From positions 1-64,000 of the forward strand of contig JASANE010030088.1 of assembly GCA_030248225.1 (NCBI GenBank): a stretch of DNA of 64,000 nt, read 5' to 3'. The notes under the pieces were generated by a model that was not told the origin of the DNA, did not search any database, and saw only the letters and a list, made by a program, of their open reading frames with translations. Shown piece after piece: positions 34,818 to 44,769 of this stretch (position 1 is its first letter; every line of letters begins with the position of its first letter). A program made the position numbers and the translations under genes. The DNA is from Trileptium ribeirensis (lineage: Eukaryota > Nematoda > Enoplea > Enoplida > Thoracostomopsidae).

Positions 34818-35724
34818 TTAAGACTGTCATAGCGTGCTCGAAACTTATGCCATGGCGTACTGACAAGCGATAAGGATATTTGCATTATAAGCAGTAAAGA
34901 ATACAAACACGAACATCAATAATTAACAAATTATTATACCAGCCATTTATGGCTGATTATTAAGTGTCTATCATATTTTAAATTTTCGCCTCAGCTGAAA
35001 TTGTATTGGTTTAGAACGTTTAAAAGACGTTTTGCGTTTATACCTTGTGTTTATATCTTCCGGCAAACATTGCATGTAACAGCTACGCGTGAAGTGAAAC
35101 ACAGTAAACGTATATAAAGGATTTAGCTGTCAATCCCTTTGAAGCATAGGTTTTTTCCTATCTACTTAATCATAAATTTGACCAAAATAATTTAAGATAA
35201 CGCTGCAAGAAGCAAAAAGTGTTCATTTTTCTACACGAAGTTGGTATTTCCAGATAAAAATTGGGGAAAATTTTGATTTCTTAAAAATGCTTTATGAGCT
35301 ATAAATCGAAGCAGTGATATATCGTATATAGTTATTAAGAAATAATTACAAAATTTACCTAAATTGGGGACTAGCTTAGTAAATATGAGCGTTAGGCCGA
35401 TTTTACAGCAGCAGCAAATTAATCATGTCATGGTTAAAAACCATGGTGGAGGTTAAATACATATTTATTTACAATCTAAAGTTTACTTAATTAGCATAGA
35501 CAAAGTGGTACCAATTTAATGTTTAGGTTGAGGTGCCAGCTAAATCTCTGGCATTTAAGATTAGCTCATTGGAACATCGTTTTGAACTAATATTTTAAGC
35601 TTTGCAAGGTAACATTACAACTCATGTGTAAGTTAGAGTTCAAGTAAGATCAAGAGTGGTTTAAATATTTCTTCTGCATTTTAATGTTGAATTTCTTTAC
35701 TTAGACTTACAGGTTAATACTCGA

Positions 35725-36195
35725 TAAAAATGTTATAAACGACCGTTCGTTTATAACAAATATTACAAACACCTCGTCGTTTATAATATTTGTTATGGAC
35801 GATCGATCGTTTATAACATTTGTTATGAACAATCGATCGTCTATAAACATATATTACAAACACCTCGTCGTTTGTAATTTTTGTTACGGACGATCGGTCG
35901 TTTATAACATTTGTTATAAACGATCGATCGTCCGTAACAAATATTACAAACACCGCATCGCTTGTAATATTTGTTATGGACGATCGATCGTTTATAGCTT
36001 TTGTTATAAACAATCGATCGTCAATAAACAAATATTACAAACACTTCGTCGTTTGTAATATTTGTTACGGACGACGAATCGTCTGTAACCAAATTTATAG
36101 ACGCCTTGTCGTCTATAACCTGACATACGGCCGATCGATCGTTTGTAACAAGGTACGGACGACGCATCGTTTGTAACATAAATTTACCAGTCGCT
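35725..36195. repeat. Self-complementary unit array, right arm of fold-back
   Basis: Mirror of the array at 32690-33160, with the same gacgatcgatcgt and tattacaaacac words in inverted order and a few differing units. Confidence 0.8.
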
Positions 36196-36289
36196 GTACG
36201 CATTATTCTGTGAACGGCTCATAACATATATGCTTATATCACAGGTGTCCACAAGGTGTAGAGAGGCTAAATCCCGAGAGTCCACCGAT

Positions 36290-36540
36290 CATACGCTGAA
36301 TCTTCTGGGAAGATTGACTACAACAATTGAAGAAAATTCAATTATTGAAGATAATTTGGCAAAAACTAGCACAAATTACCAAAAAATGACGAAAATTTTA
36401 GAAAACACTGAAAAAATCGCTAACAATTAGGAAAATTTTTACCTAAAGACATTGGCCAAACCGATGAGTTCCTCGAAATTTCCAAAATTCACCAACGCCC
36501 TGACTTTCCTACCCGCCCAAAGAGGACCTTCACCCCCTGA
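36290..36540 (+). repeat. A/T-rich dispersed repeat, copy 3
   Basis: Units such as aatttggcaaaaactagcacaaatta and gaaaattttagaaaacac are followed by a GC-rich tail with cctacccgcccaaagagg. Same layout as the other copies, in plus orientation. Confidence 0.5.
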
Positions 36541-36911
36541 ATCGGCTGACCTTCGGCATCTATGGCATATGCAGTTAGGTAAACAGCTGCCATTACTGTA
36601 ATAAACCGCAAGACATCAAATGGCAATCAATTTTGTAGCGCAAACATTATATAACGCTAATTTAGTTTTAAGGTTTTTCTAGTTATTTATATTATGAAAG
36701 GATATTAGTGTTTTGCTTGTAACAGATGTAGAACTTACATTTTAATATGATTTATATTTACATAACCTGCAAAACGGTATATTTCTTTTGAAGAGTACGG
36801 ACACGGTTTGAAAATAACAACTCATTGTTATATAATTACTGTTTACCATTATCATACGAACATTGGATGCCTTTTGACTTATTCAAAAATTAATTGTACC
36901 GTCAGTTTAAG

Positions 36912-37394
36912 GTAAAAACTAACATTTCGAAGACATTTTTGTGCAAAATATTCAACTCAATTGCCTGTCTTGGTCTTGGTGGATTTATGATAGCCACAAC
37001 GATGCTTGGCTGTGAAAATCGTCAAGCGCTTTCCACGGCATTTTTGGTGCTGTCTCAAGGCTTCGCAGGGTTCCACGTCCCTGGCGCACTGGTTACTTTG
37101 GTGTCCATTGCTCCACCGTATACTGGTACAATATGTGGCTTGTCGTATATGCTTGTTGCGGGTCTAAGTATTGCTGGACCGATTGTAATTGGTCACATCG
37201 TAGCTAATAATACCAAAGAAGAATGGGACATTGTATTTTATGCAATATCCATTTTTGCTTTTGTTCCGTTGTTAGTATTTAATATTTGGGGATCCGCAGA
37301 GGTTCAGTGGTGGGCGAAACATGACTCAGAACTAGAGCCAATTGAAACTACGACATTTACAGATACACCTGCTTATGTGGCAGAACGGTCATAG
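36912..37394 (+). CDS. SLC17-family transporter, exon 5 of 5 (last)
   Basis: The exon follows a tttaag acceptor in phase 0 and ends at TAG. It encodes residues 390-549: helices 9-12 with GFAGFHVPGALVTLV and SIAPPYTGTICGL, the NNTKEEW loop, and the family C-terminal signature GSAEVQWWAK (517-526), then a hydrophilic tail. The acceptor TTTAAG is weaker than the others in the gene. It is closely similar to the orphan exons at 4718-5188 and 15540-16014 but has an unrelated tail, so the two are tandem paralogues. No AATAAA is obvious soon after the stop. Confidence 0.9.
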   Translation, partial: VKTNISKTFLCKIFNSIACLGLGGFMIATTMLGCENRQALSTAFLVLSQGFAGFHVPGALVTLVSIAPPYTGTICGLSYMLVAGLSIAGPIVIGHIVANNTKEEWDIVFYAISIFAFVPLLVFNIWGSAEVQWWAKHDSELEPIETTTFTDTPAYVAERS

Positions 37395-38079
37395 AGTATT
37401 AATGCATACATAGCATTTAATTTTTCACCAAAGCAAAAGTTTCCGAAAAGACGGTCTACTTTCATCAAGGCCATCTGTAGCCTACTACGTATACTTGTCA
37501 TTTTATATGCACAAGACTAACACTGGTGAAGTATCTGGACGTGAGGGCGCTTTCACGGGCTTCATTAATTTAGGGCAATACTTATCATTATATATGATCA
37601 AGAGCTTATGATGGGTTCTTGAAAAGAGTACGACACTTCTCCCCATCACCATATAAACTACCATATAAAAGTGAGGGATAACCCCTCAAAACCGAGGGAA
37701 GTAAAGGTCGAAATCTATCGCGTCATGTTCGTCAGGTTTTCATGGTGATTTCGAAGAGTGTCATTCTCTTCCCAAGATATCATCGTGCACTCTTGATATG
37801 ATTGGGTACAGCCACAGACCGCAGCTTATTTTCTATATGGATTTCTGAATCAAATTACGTCACCGGAGTTGCAAAAATGGTGTGTTTGTGAAACAAAGTA
37901 CAAGGAAGCATCAATCCGTTCATTTAATAATTACGAATGTAGGTTCATCAGCTGCAGCATATAAGACTGCTTCCCATCATTCAGCTTTCATGCTAAAATG
38001 TATACAATATCTCGACGGTTTTCGATCCATACGCCATTAATGCATAAGTCACTAAAGTAACATACGATTATCTGTATCA
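37395..38079. other. 3' flank of transporter gene
   Basis: No gene seen. A word at 37752-37780 (gaagagtgtcattctcttccc) is inverted relative to 38086-38112, and there is a related copy near 37620-37700, so the fold-back at 38080 has relatives in this flank. Confidence 0.5.
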
Positions 38080-38487
38080 ATGCATTAGGGAAGAGAATGA
38101 CACTTCCCTGCCCTCACATATAAACCAGCGTCTGATGACACGGGCGTTTTCGGCCTGACCACCTCACTTTCTGGGGGGTAGCTCGGACCCCTCTCAGTTT
38201 TTTTTGGGGGGGGGGGGGCGGTCGGACCTCCTAATTTCTGAGGGGTTGGTCCATAAGCAGCTGCCTATAAACCGACCCCCCTCCCCCCAATTTTTTTTTG
38301 GGGGGGGTCCGGAACGACCCCCCCCCCAGAAATTGGGGGTCCGACGGACGCCCCCCCCAAAAAAAAACGGGGGGGGGGGCGAGCTACCTCCCAGAAAGTG
38401 GGGGTCAGGCCGAAAACGCCCGCATCATCAAACACGGGTTAACATGTGAGTGCAGGGAAGGGTCATACTCTTCCCTAATACACTCTT
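38080..38487. repeat. Inverted repeat with long G and C runs
   Basis: The arms pair from gcattagggaagag...tgatgacacgggcgttttcggcctgacc on the left to its diverged complement on the right. The centre, about 38175-38400, alternates runs of up to 14 G, runs of 9 T or A, and runs of up to 9 C. The runs could form G-quadruplexes on either strand. Open frames through it are low-complexity artefacts. Confidence 0.8.
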
Positions 38488-39606
38488 CTCTGTATGTAGT
38501 CATCGTAACATACGATACATTGGGGTCATGTAAAGCTTTTCAGTCCTATAGCATTTGGGACAACTGGACATTGGTACCACAGGATAACGATTTAAAGTTG
38601 TACACAATGGATATAATGTTTCAAGAACAAAACAGAGGCGTATACTTTTGTATTTATGGATGGTGGCCATTTTGCACTAACATGTGCACACTTAGTAAAA
38701 AGCATATTAATGTCGCTATTACCTTAGATGTATTTGATAAAATATAACCCTTACGCTGTCAGAGAGGATATTTACCGAGAGTACAGCATACTCAACCTGC
38801 CTCGAGATCACGCTTTTCTGTGACCCTAGCTCGAATTTTGCGCGCCATATACCAGGCAGAAAAAAGTCAATAAATACGATGGAAGCGAGCAACTGCATTA
38901 TTTCGTGATAGTGGTGTCTAATTGACGTTTCTACATGTAAAAATTACTGTTTAAATGCTACACCTGCGCAAAAAATATGTAAATTTATGACATGACACAA
39001 GCGTACTCTGCTAAACTCTTCTTGGACATGACTAATGTATATGCTGCTGATATCTCCTTAAGAACTGCAAGATCTAACCGATTTCTAACCGCAAGATTGT
39101 TACGACCGTCAAACAACTAACCATTCGATTGTATAGTTACAGCAGTGGTCACTTTGTTATTCTACTGAATTGGAGTAATCACTAATAGATTTAGAAGACA
39201 AAGTTCAGTCATACCCTAGAGTTCGCCTATCTGGGTTTCTTGTCAACATACCTTGCTAGACTCGTCTAATAAACAAAGCATTGTAACCGCCGACATGTAC
39301 GGCTAAGATTTATTACAAAAAAATTGAAATGCTTTGATCGGCAAAGTGAAATTTGCAAATTGTCTCGCGTCGCAAACAGATTAAAAGCAGTCAGTGAGTG
39401 GTAATAGCTCAGTAGTTTGCGCACGCAACTGTCAATTATACGGCTCAGCTACAACCGGCAGCGCCTGCATGCGTTGGTCTAAAATTGCGCACACAAAGTA
39501 ATTAAGGGCCCGATAGTGTTAACAAATGCCTCTAAAATAGGACCTTAGCTAGACGGCTGTTATAAAAATATAAAAGGCTCTAAACTAAAGCATATGCAGT
39601 GTGTGG
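38488..39606. other. Intergenic between transporter and globin genes
   Basis: Contains the convergent 3' sides of both genes. No coding or structured repeat is recognised. No strong AATAAA was seen on the minus strand just after the globin stop. Confidence 0.5.
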
Positions 39607-41306
39607 TTAGTTTAAACTAAACTTCGAAATTTTATCTCGGATGCAAGTGTCAGTAGTACTGTTGACCAATTGGTTGTTTATCGACGGCATGCTAAGACGC
39701 CGCTCGATAGCTGATATTTGTTGCGTAGGGACTCCGAGAAAATTTGAACATTCAACGCTTGTCATGTTGCACATATCACTGTCTAACTTAGCCGTGTTGG
39801 CAAACGGATGCGATTGGTCACAATGCATTTCCAAGTGCTTTTTCGAAGCAGTTAGCTGGTTTTCACGTTCACTGTTGTTGTTATTGTCTAGATCGCGGAC
39901 AAACATGTAATGGCTTCTCCCACTTTTGCTGCTGACGTTGTTAGCGTTGCCCCAAGTGTCTGTTGTTACCTGAGGAGCATGGCGATCATCTTCGTGCGAG
40001 TATACCTGTCGCACTGTTCGTAAATTAGAGCTGCTTGCCGATGAGTGAAAAGTGTTCATTGCGTTTACAGATTTTCTGCGTTCTTCAGATGTTTTCATTT
40101 GATGTCGTTTAGAAGTCGTAATTCCATAGCTTTGGTTTGAAAAATCACAAAAGCGATAATTAAGGTCAGTCGATACGTTGCAATGACTCTGCGTTGGGCT
40201 CACGTTGCTGTCGTCGCATGCTGTAAGTGTATTAGCAAAATTATGGAAACTAGCCCGTCGCTTGTTTGCACGAACTTTTGCTTCAAAGGCGCTTCTCATT
40301 GTATCGACCAAAAACGAAGCCAAAATTGTCCATGCTCGATTTGTTTCAAAATGACCTCGTTTTCCAAATGCTGTTCCAGACCATTCAGCTGCACTAGCGG
40401 TAATCGCTTCACCCAAAGAGTCCCAATAACTCGCAACAAATCCGTAGTCTGGCGTCGCAAAATTGGCGTGATACGAACCGGCTGTCTCCAGTTCCGATAT
40501 TACTCCTGACCCTTCGAGATCGTCAAGACCTTCAATAAGCCTATCTAGGGTTTTAACAAAAATCTGCGCATGATTTCGAAAAAGGACATCGTCGTAGCGT
40601 AGTTGACTAGGCGTTGTTTGGAGTCCAAACGCAAATAGCCCACGAATTGCAGGGGCAATTTCGAGCAGATGTTTAAAAACAAGATTTCCAAAGCCAACTT
40701 CTCCCCTGCGCCCTGTTCGTCGCCATGCTCTCTGAATAAGTATGGTTTGCGATTGAGTTAGAATTTTCCTCCGACAATTACGGTTCGGTGATACGCTTAG
40801 TTTCCGTGCGACAAGCTGGTGTGATCTGCCGTTGGGACGACTACGATTTACGTCGTTCATTGCCTGACATTTCACAACAGTTGACATAACGTTTGAATTG
40901 CTTGGTTCGATACTGGATGACAGGTGATTTAGTTCGCTACTATGAAGCCCAGGAGTATAGCTGTTTGACCGACCTCGGCACGGTGTATGCAATGAATCGA
41001 CAGTTAAGAAATTATTATTACTGCCACTGCTACAGCCACTAAGAAGTGCTGTAGGATTATGTTTTTCATTTTGCAGTGCTGCGTAAACCACACTATCCAT
41101 GGTAACGGCGGTTGCGGAAGGACTTCGGCTTGGTGAGCGCACGCTAATCTGATTATAGTTATATTGAATGTCATTTTGGGGGTCAGACAGCACAATGTTT
41201 CGCTCAACACAGTCGCTGCTTGCAAACTGCTCTTTCTTCATTGTCGGACAGGTGTCATTGCTCTGGTGTTGCTTAGGGATACTCTTGTCTGGGCTCGAAG
41301 TGACAT
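39607..41306 (-). CDS. Globin with long Ser/Asn-rich extensions, last exon
   Basis: Minus-strand exon of 1700 bases ending at the stop at 39607. The open frame runs to 41418, but an acceptor (ttatcttcag) at 41307-41316 and the matching phase of an upstream exon indicate it really starts at 41306. It encodes about 180 residues of Ser/Asn-rich, probably disordered sequence, then a globin domain of ~165 residues (about 40290-40770), then ~210 more disordered residues. In the domain LFAFG supplies the CD-corner Phe. FRNHAQIF places a distal (E7) His and GSYHANF the proximal (F8) haem-binding His, 34 residues apart. It should bind haem and may act in oxygen sensing or redox chemistry rather than transport, as proposed for extended nematode globins; that is inference. 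Ser-Pro and basic motifs in the extensions may be phosphorylation sites. Confidence 0.85.
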
Positions 41307-41509
41307 CTGAAGATAATGTTTTGCTATAATTATAGTAGTAAGCTATAAATGAGTATTGTGCAAAATTTTGAAATATGCATTTTACGAACATTATCTTTAT
41401 TCTCAGTGTGTAGAACATTGCAATAGATAATTATCTTCACAAACTTCTAATCTTCATACTTTCCTAAAAATAAAAAATACATATGAGGCTTACTAGTTAT
41501 TAGAAATAC

Positions 41510-41625
41510 GTTTATATCGATCTCCATGGCTCTGTGCAGAGATTGTGTGCATTTTCCCTAATGTTTGCAACAGGCGTTCGACTTGCGACATTGTGGTTTT
41601 ACTTTTAGCACACCGTGCATCATAC
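41510..41625 (-). CDS. Globin gene, upstream exon
   Basis: A 116-base exon on the minus strand between an acceptor (gtgtttccag) at 41626-41635 and a donor (gtattt) at 41509-41504. Its frame leaves one base at the end, exactly what the exon starting at 41306 needs. It contains an ATG in good context (accacaATG) giving MSQVERLLQTLGKMHTISAQ; from that start the spliced protein would be 592 residues. The reading frame is also open upstream of the ATG back to the acceptor, so the acceptor is either a cis site for a further exon or a trans-splice (spliced leader) site in the 5' UTR. Confidence 0.55.
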
Positions 41626-41635
41626 CTGGAAACAC

Positions 41636-42525
41636 AGAAAGCGATATGATTTCAATTAATGGTGCTAGCGCACACCTAAACATTTGTCATTTGATATAAC
41701 ACTATTATGGTGTGATTGTTAGTTCTAAGTTATTGTTTAATTGCCGCTCAAAAACCGTGACAAACCTTCAACGCGATACAAGGAGAACTCAACTGCGACG
41801 CTGTAAAGCTATGTTAAGATGTAGGTTAAAGAGTACATAAGAAAGTAAGTATTGCATACGTTATGCAACAAGTAGTTGATATGGAGTTATAATTTTGGTT
41901 TTTGAACGCTATATTAAAATTTAAAAATTACAAGACTGACTGTGATAAAGTAATTAACCGCGACACCCTCAGCATTACAGCTTGTATATATGGGCAAACG
42001 TTTTCCTATATAATTTTCTCCAGCTATGAAACTGAACTTGTTGCATACAAATTCATATATATTTACATGTTTTAAAAACTCAAAATCAGAGTCGGCGTGC
42101 ATAGTGCCTTAAGCAGTGCCAGAAAAGGTGATTTACATTTCATTTTAGTAATAGAACTGTTCATGCGAGAGTATTTGACAATTTAATAGATGTGATCCCA
42201 GTTCATATTTCATTTAGTCAATCCGTATTTATGCCAAATTTAGCTTGTTCAAATGTTGATTAGCTTTTATATTTGAATTCTAAGGACGGCGAACGGTATT
42301 AGATGTCGCTACTCAATTCGGTAAAGAAAAAACAGTTTAGAAATTCCTGCTCAAGTTTGCTTTTAAGATAGGAAAGTTTGTTGCAATAAAGATGTGTTCT
42401 TTCTAATCTAAAATACTTTTACATTTGAATGCTCAAATTAGAAACTTACCAAATTTAACTATAATCATGTTATATTGTGATATTGTCATGTTATATTATA
42501 ATCTGAGGAGATATTTCGGATGACT
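41636..42525. other. 5' flank of globin gene, nothing recognised
   Basis: AT-rich, no coding similarity seen. It must hold the promoter or further upstream exons of the globin gene. Confidence 0.4.
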
Positions 42526-42830
42526 GTATGGTTGTACCATTGCGAGAGGAATATCGTATTAGTAATAATGACAAGATGTTGCCATAGTCAAGGTATTTAA
42601 TCGATGCAACCAACAACATGAATGATCAGTTTGAAGCCTTTCAAAAGTCCTTTTATACATGATCAAATATTCTGCCTGGAATTGATCTAGAGTGAGCTAT
42701 CCAGATCAATCTAGTCGTATACCGGCTTATATCATCCAGGACTGCGCTGTTTGTAGTTAGCATCTATTTATTCTAACGTAGGAATAATCGGAGCAGATAG
42801 AAATCGACGATAAATTGCCGATAATTTCCC
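42526..42830 (-). repeat. 3' LTR of second Gypsy element
   Basis: Partner of 46420-46685. Shares tatcgta-tagtaataatgacaag, ggcttatatcatccaggactgcgct and ggaataatcggagcagat. Exact ends are approximate. Confidence 0.65.
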
Positions 42831-43087
42831 CTGGGACCCAAAAATTTTTTGCTTAAAAATTAGATTTTTACTCACCATTCGACTCGGCTTGACGAGCTGA
42901 ATCGAATGGTGATATTTTTAACGGAAGTTGAGAGGCTGAGCAATTAAACAGTTTTAGGCATAACTTAGGATGCTTTTATCGGATTCCGTTATAAATAACA
43001 CCATTACACTCAGCTCGTAAACCGCGTCGAATGATTTGTGAATATCCAATTTGTAAGAAAAAATTTTTGGTTCCCTTGGGACCCGAA
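42831..43087. mobile_element. Fold-back MITE (257 bp) beside 3' LTR
   Basis: Inverted ends of about 100 bp: the left starts ctgggacccaaaaatttttt and the right is complementary to gtcccaagggaaccaaaaat. Both arms carry a cattcgac-cgg-t-acgagctga word and end inside with taacgga. It sits directly against the inner edge of the Gypsy 3' LTR. A related word occurs in the fold-back at 21785. Confidence 0.7.
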
Positions 43088-43284
43088 AAAAATCGAAAAA
43101 ATTTAAAATTTTAAAAATTCAATTTTTTGGTCGAAATGATCAGGGGAAGTATTGAGGATCACAAAAATGCTAAAATTTCCAGGATCTGACCATTTTTGGG
43201 CAAATGCGGGCTGGAAGTGGGATAATGGAAAAGATCCGATGTGTGCAATTCGCTATGGATACAATATTATTCAATAGGGTGCAA

Positions 43285-43655
43285 CGTCCTGTTAGAGCTT
43301 GATTAACGTGTTGTCGGTATTGTCAGTCCAAATGTTCGCCGTTGATTGTTACACCTTTTCTGCTGCATGAACCGGTATCTCTTGTGATGTTTGTCAGCGG
43401 TGCAGCCACATTCTAATAGTGTTTGAAAAACGTGTAGTGAAACCCACTGAGTAATAATAGAATTTGCTGCAGTTTTCTGAGCTTGATGAACACGTTGTTG
43501 GCATCGTCAATTCAAGAGATCGCCGTTCATTGTGACACCGGTTTTATCTTGCACGACAAGGTGTACCTTATCATGTGTGGGAGCGGTGCAGCCACATTAG
43601 AATAGTCTTTGATACACGTGTGGTAAAATCCACTGAGTCCTAGAAAACGCCGCAG
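43285..43655 (-). repeat. Tandem duplication in Gypsy pol 3' region
   Basis: Two copies of ~185 bp. Copy anchors include gcggtgcagccacatt (about 43397 and 43584), cactgagt (43448 and 43633) and cgccgttgattgt / cgccgttcattgt (43338 and 43520). The repeat lies downstream of the RT core, where RNase H would be expected. Confidence 0.65.
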
Positions 43656-44760
43656 TTATATGACTGTTGTGCGTCGTAGGAATTTGTTGATGGTTTCGAT
43701 GTTGGGCTGCACCACCGTTGCAGGCTTCGACGTCAACAAATTCGACCGTCTGTCTGAAAAACTCGCACTTGACCTTCGTTAGCTTTAGGCCAAATTCGTC
43801 TAATATCTCCAACATCAACATAAGATGCGCCTAAAAATCCTCCACGTTAGTGGTTGCAACAACGATGACGACGAAATACTTTTAAAAACAGCATATCTCA
43901 TAAAGTGTGGTCCATAAGCGGTGAAGTGCTTGTGAGGGTTGCACAGGCATATGTCATACGTTTGTACAGGAAAATGCCAAACGGCGTCGCATTTGCAGCC
44001 TTTTGCACAAATTCTTGTGCGATCAAGATTTGATGGAACGCCTTTACGCAGACGAGTTTGCTGAAGACACATCCGGCGAGTTCTATCGTGATGTCGGTGA
44101 AATTCAATATCCCGTATCGATCGGGTATAGTGACCAGATTGAGCGCGCGATAGCAGCCGCATGGATGAAGTGCGCCATTCGACTTTGTGACGACGTAAAA
44201 GAGCATCGCCCAAGGTGATGCGCCTCGTTCGACATTGCCGCTTCCTAGGAGTTGATAATACTCGTCCTTTGTCGCTCACAACTTGAACAAGCGTCGCGGC
44301 CTAGCGAATTACGGCGGTCCTTGCGTGACGAAATAAAGCTTAATTAGATGTCGCACCAGAACTACGGTTGAAGGTTTGTCGAAATCGGAAGAAAATCGCA
44401 TGTGCGCACAGAAGTGATCGCGGAAACGTCGTTGACATGGTTGCAGTTGTCTTGCGGGCATATACCACTAATCACTGGGCATGACGCTGTGAGACCCCAG
44501 AGTTGTTGCACCTGTATCGTATTGTCGCAGCAACTGACCAGCAACTTCTGTCCTCGGAGAAAGTCGTGGCCTGGAATAGAATCGGCTTAGGAACATCCGC
44601 GACCGCGAACCGCCATTGATAGCATGTGCCGGACGAATCAACGCGTAAACGCGTGGTGCCATAGCCTTTCGTTCGGATTGACGTTGAATTAGTGGCCATT
44701 CATCCATCACCATCGACTGCATTAACGTGAGGGAGCAATATGGCAGCAAGCTGAGGTCGC
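43600..44760 (-). pseudogene. Protease-RT remains of second Gypsy element
   Basis: Minus-strand frames, in order: a protease-end block with FAVADVPKPIL and DFLRGQKLLV (about 44530-44630), a gap, then the RT start SPWAMLFYVVTKSNGALHPC (about 44160-44215) and RALNLVTIPDRY. FTDITIELAGCVFSKL follows near 44070, with Val where the first catalytic Asp of RT would lie (KLVCVKAFHQI). Then come ATPFGIFLYKRM and, in other frames, LKLTKVKCEFFRQTVEFV (about 43735-43790). Stops and shifts break every domain. Confidence 0.7.
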
Positions 44761-44769
44761 TGCCGGTGT

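Larger units (their letters stand above)
32667..36221. mobile_element. Large fold-back transposon (3555 bp) with TAA target duplication
   Basis: Tips are TGCGCCGTTCACAGAATAAT on the left and the complement of TGAGCCGTTCACAGAATAAT on the right, flanked by TAA at 32664-32666 and 36222-36224. Inverted arms of about 650 bp pair 32667-33330 with 35568-36221. The outer ~500 bp of each arm is an array of units containing gacgatcgatcgt and aacaaatattacaa, each self-complementary. The inner ~170 bp of each arm is unique sequence. The 2.2 kb loop holds a nested MITE (34308-34817) and a possible broken exon (33869-34106). No transposase was recognised. Confidence 0.85.
30836..36911 (+). other. Transporter intron 4 (6.1 kb)
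   Basis: Begins gtaatt and ends tttaag. More than half is a 3.55 kb fold-back transposon (32667-36221) with a nested MITE. A short hairpin repeat lies at 32080-32228 and an A-rich dispersed repeat at about 36290-36540. Confidence 0.75.

Noticed and set aside
38204..38747. Gly/Pro-rich open frames
   Set aside because: They run through homopolymer runs in an inverted repeat and have no domain.
39400..39475. tRNA-like stretch (taatagctcagtag)
   Set aside because: Only a D-arm-like word is present; no T-arm word, acceptor stem or anticodon loop could be fitted.
41307..41418. First 38 codons of the 603-codon open frame as the globin N terminus
   Set aside because: They are AT-rich, hydrophobic and unlike the rest. 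A good acceptor lies at their end and a matching-phase exon lies upstream, so this is probably intron.
43898..44206. 102-codon frame as an independent host gene
   Set aside because: Its sequence is the reverse-transcriptase region of the second Gypsy element, with the first catalytic Asp position changed.
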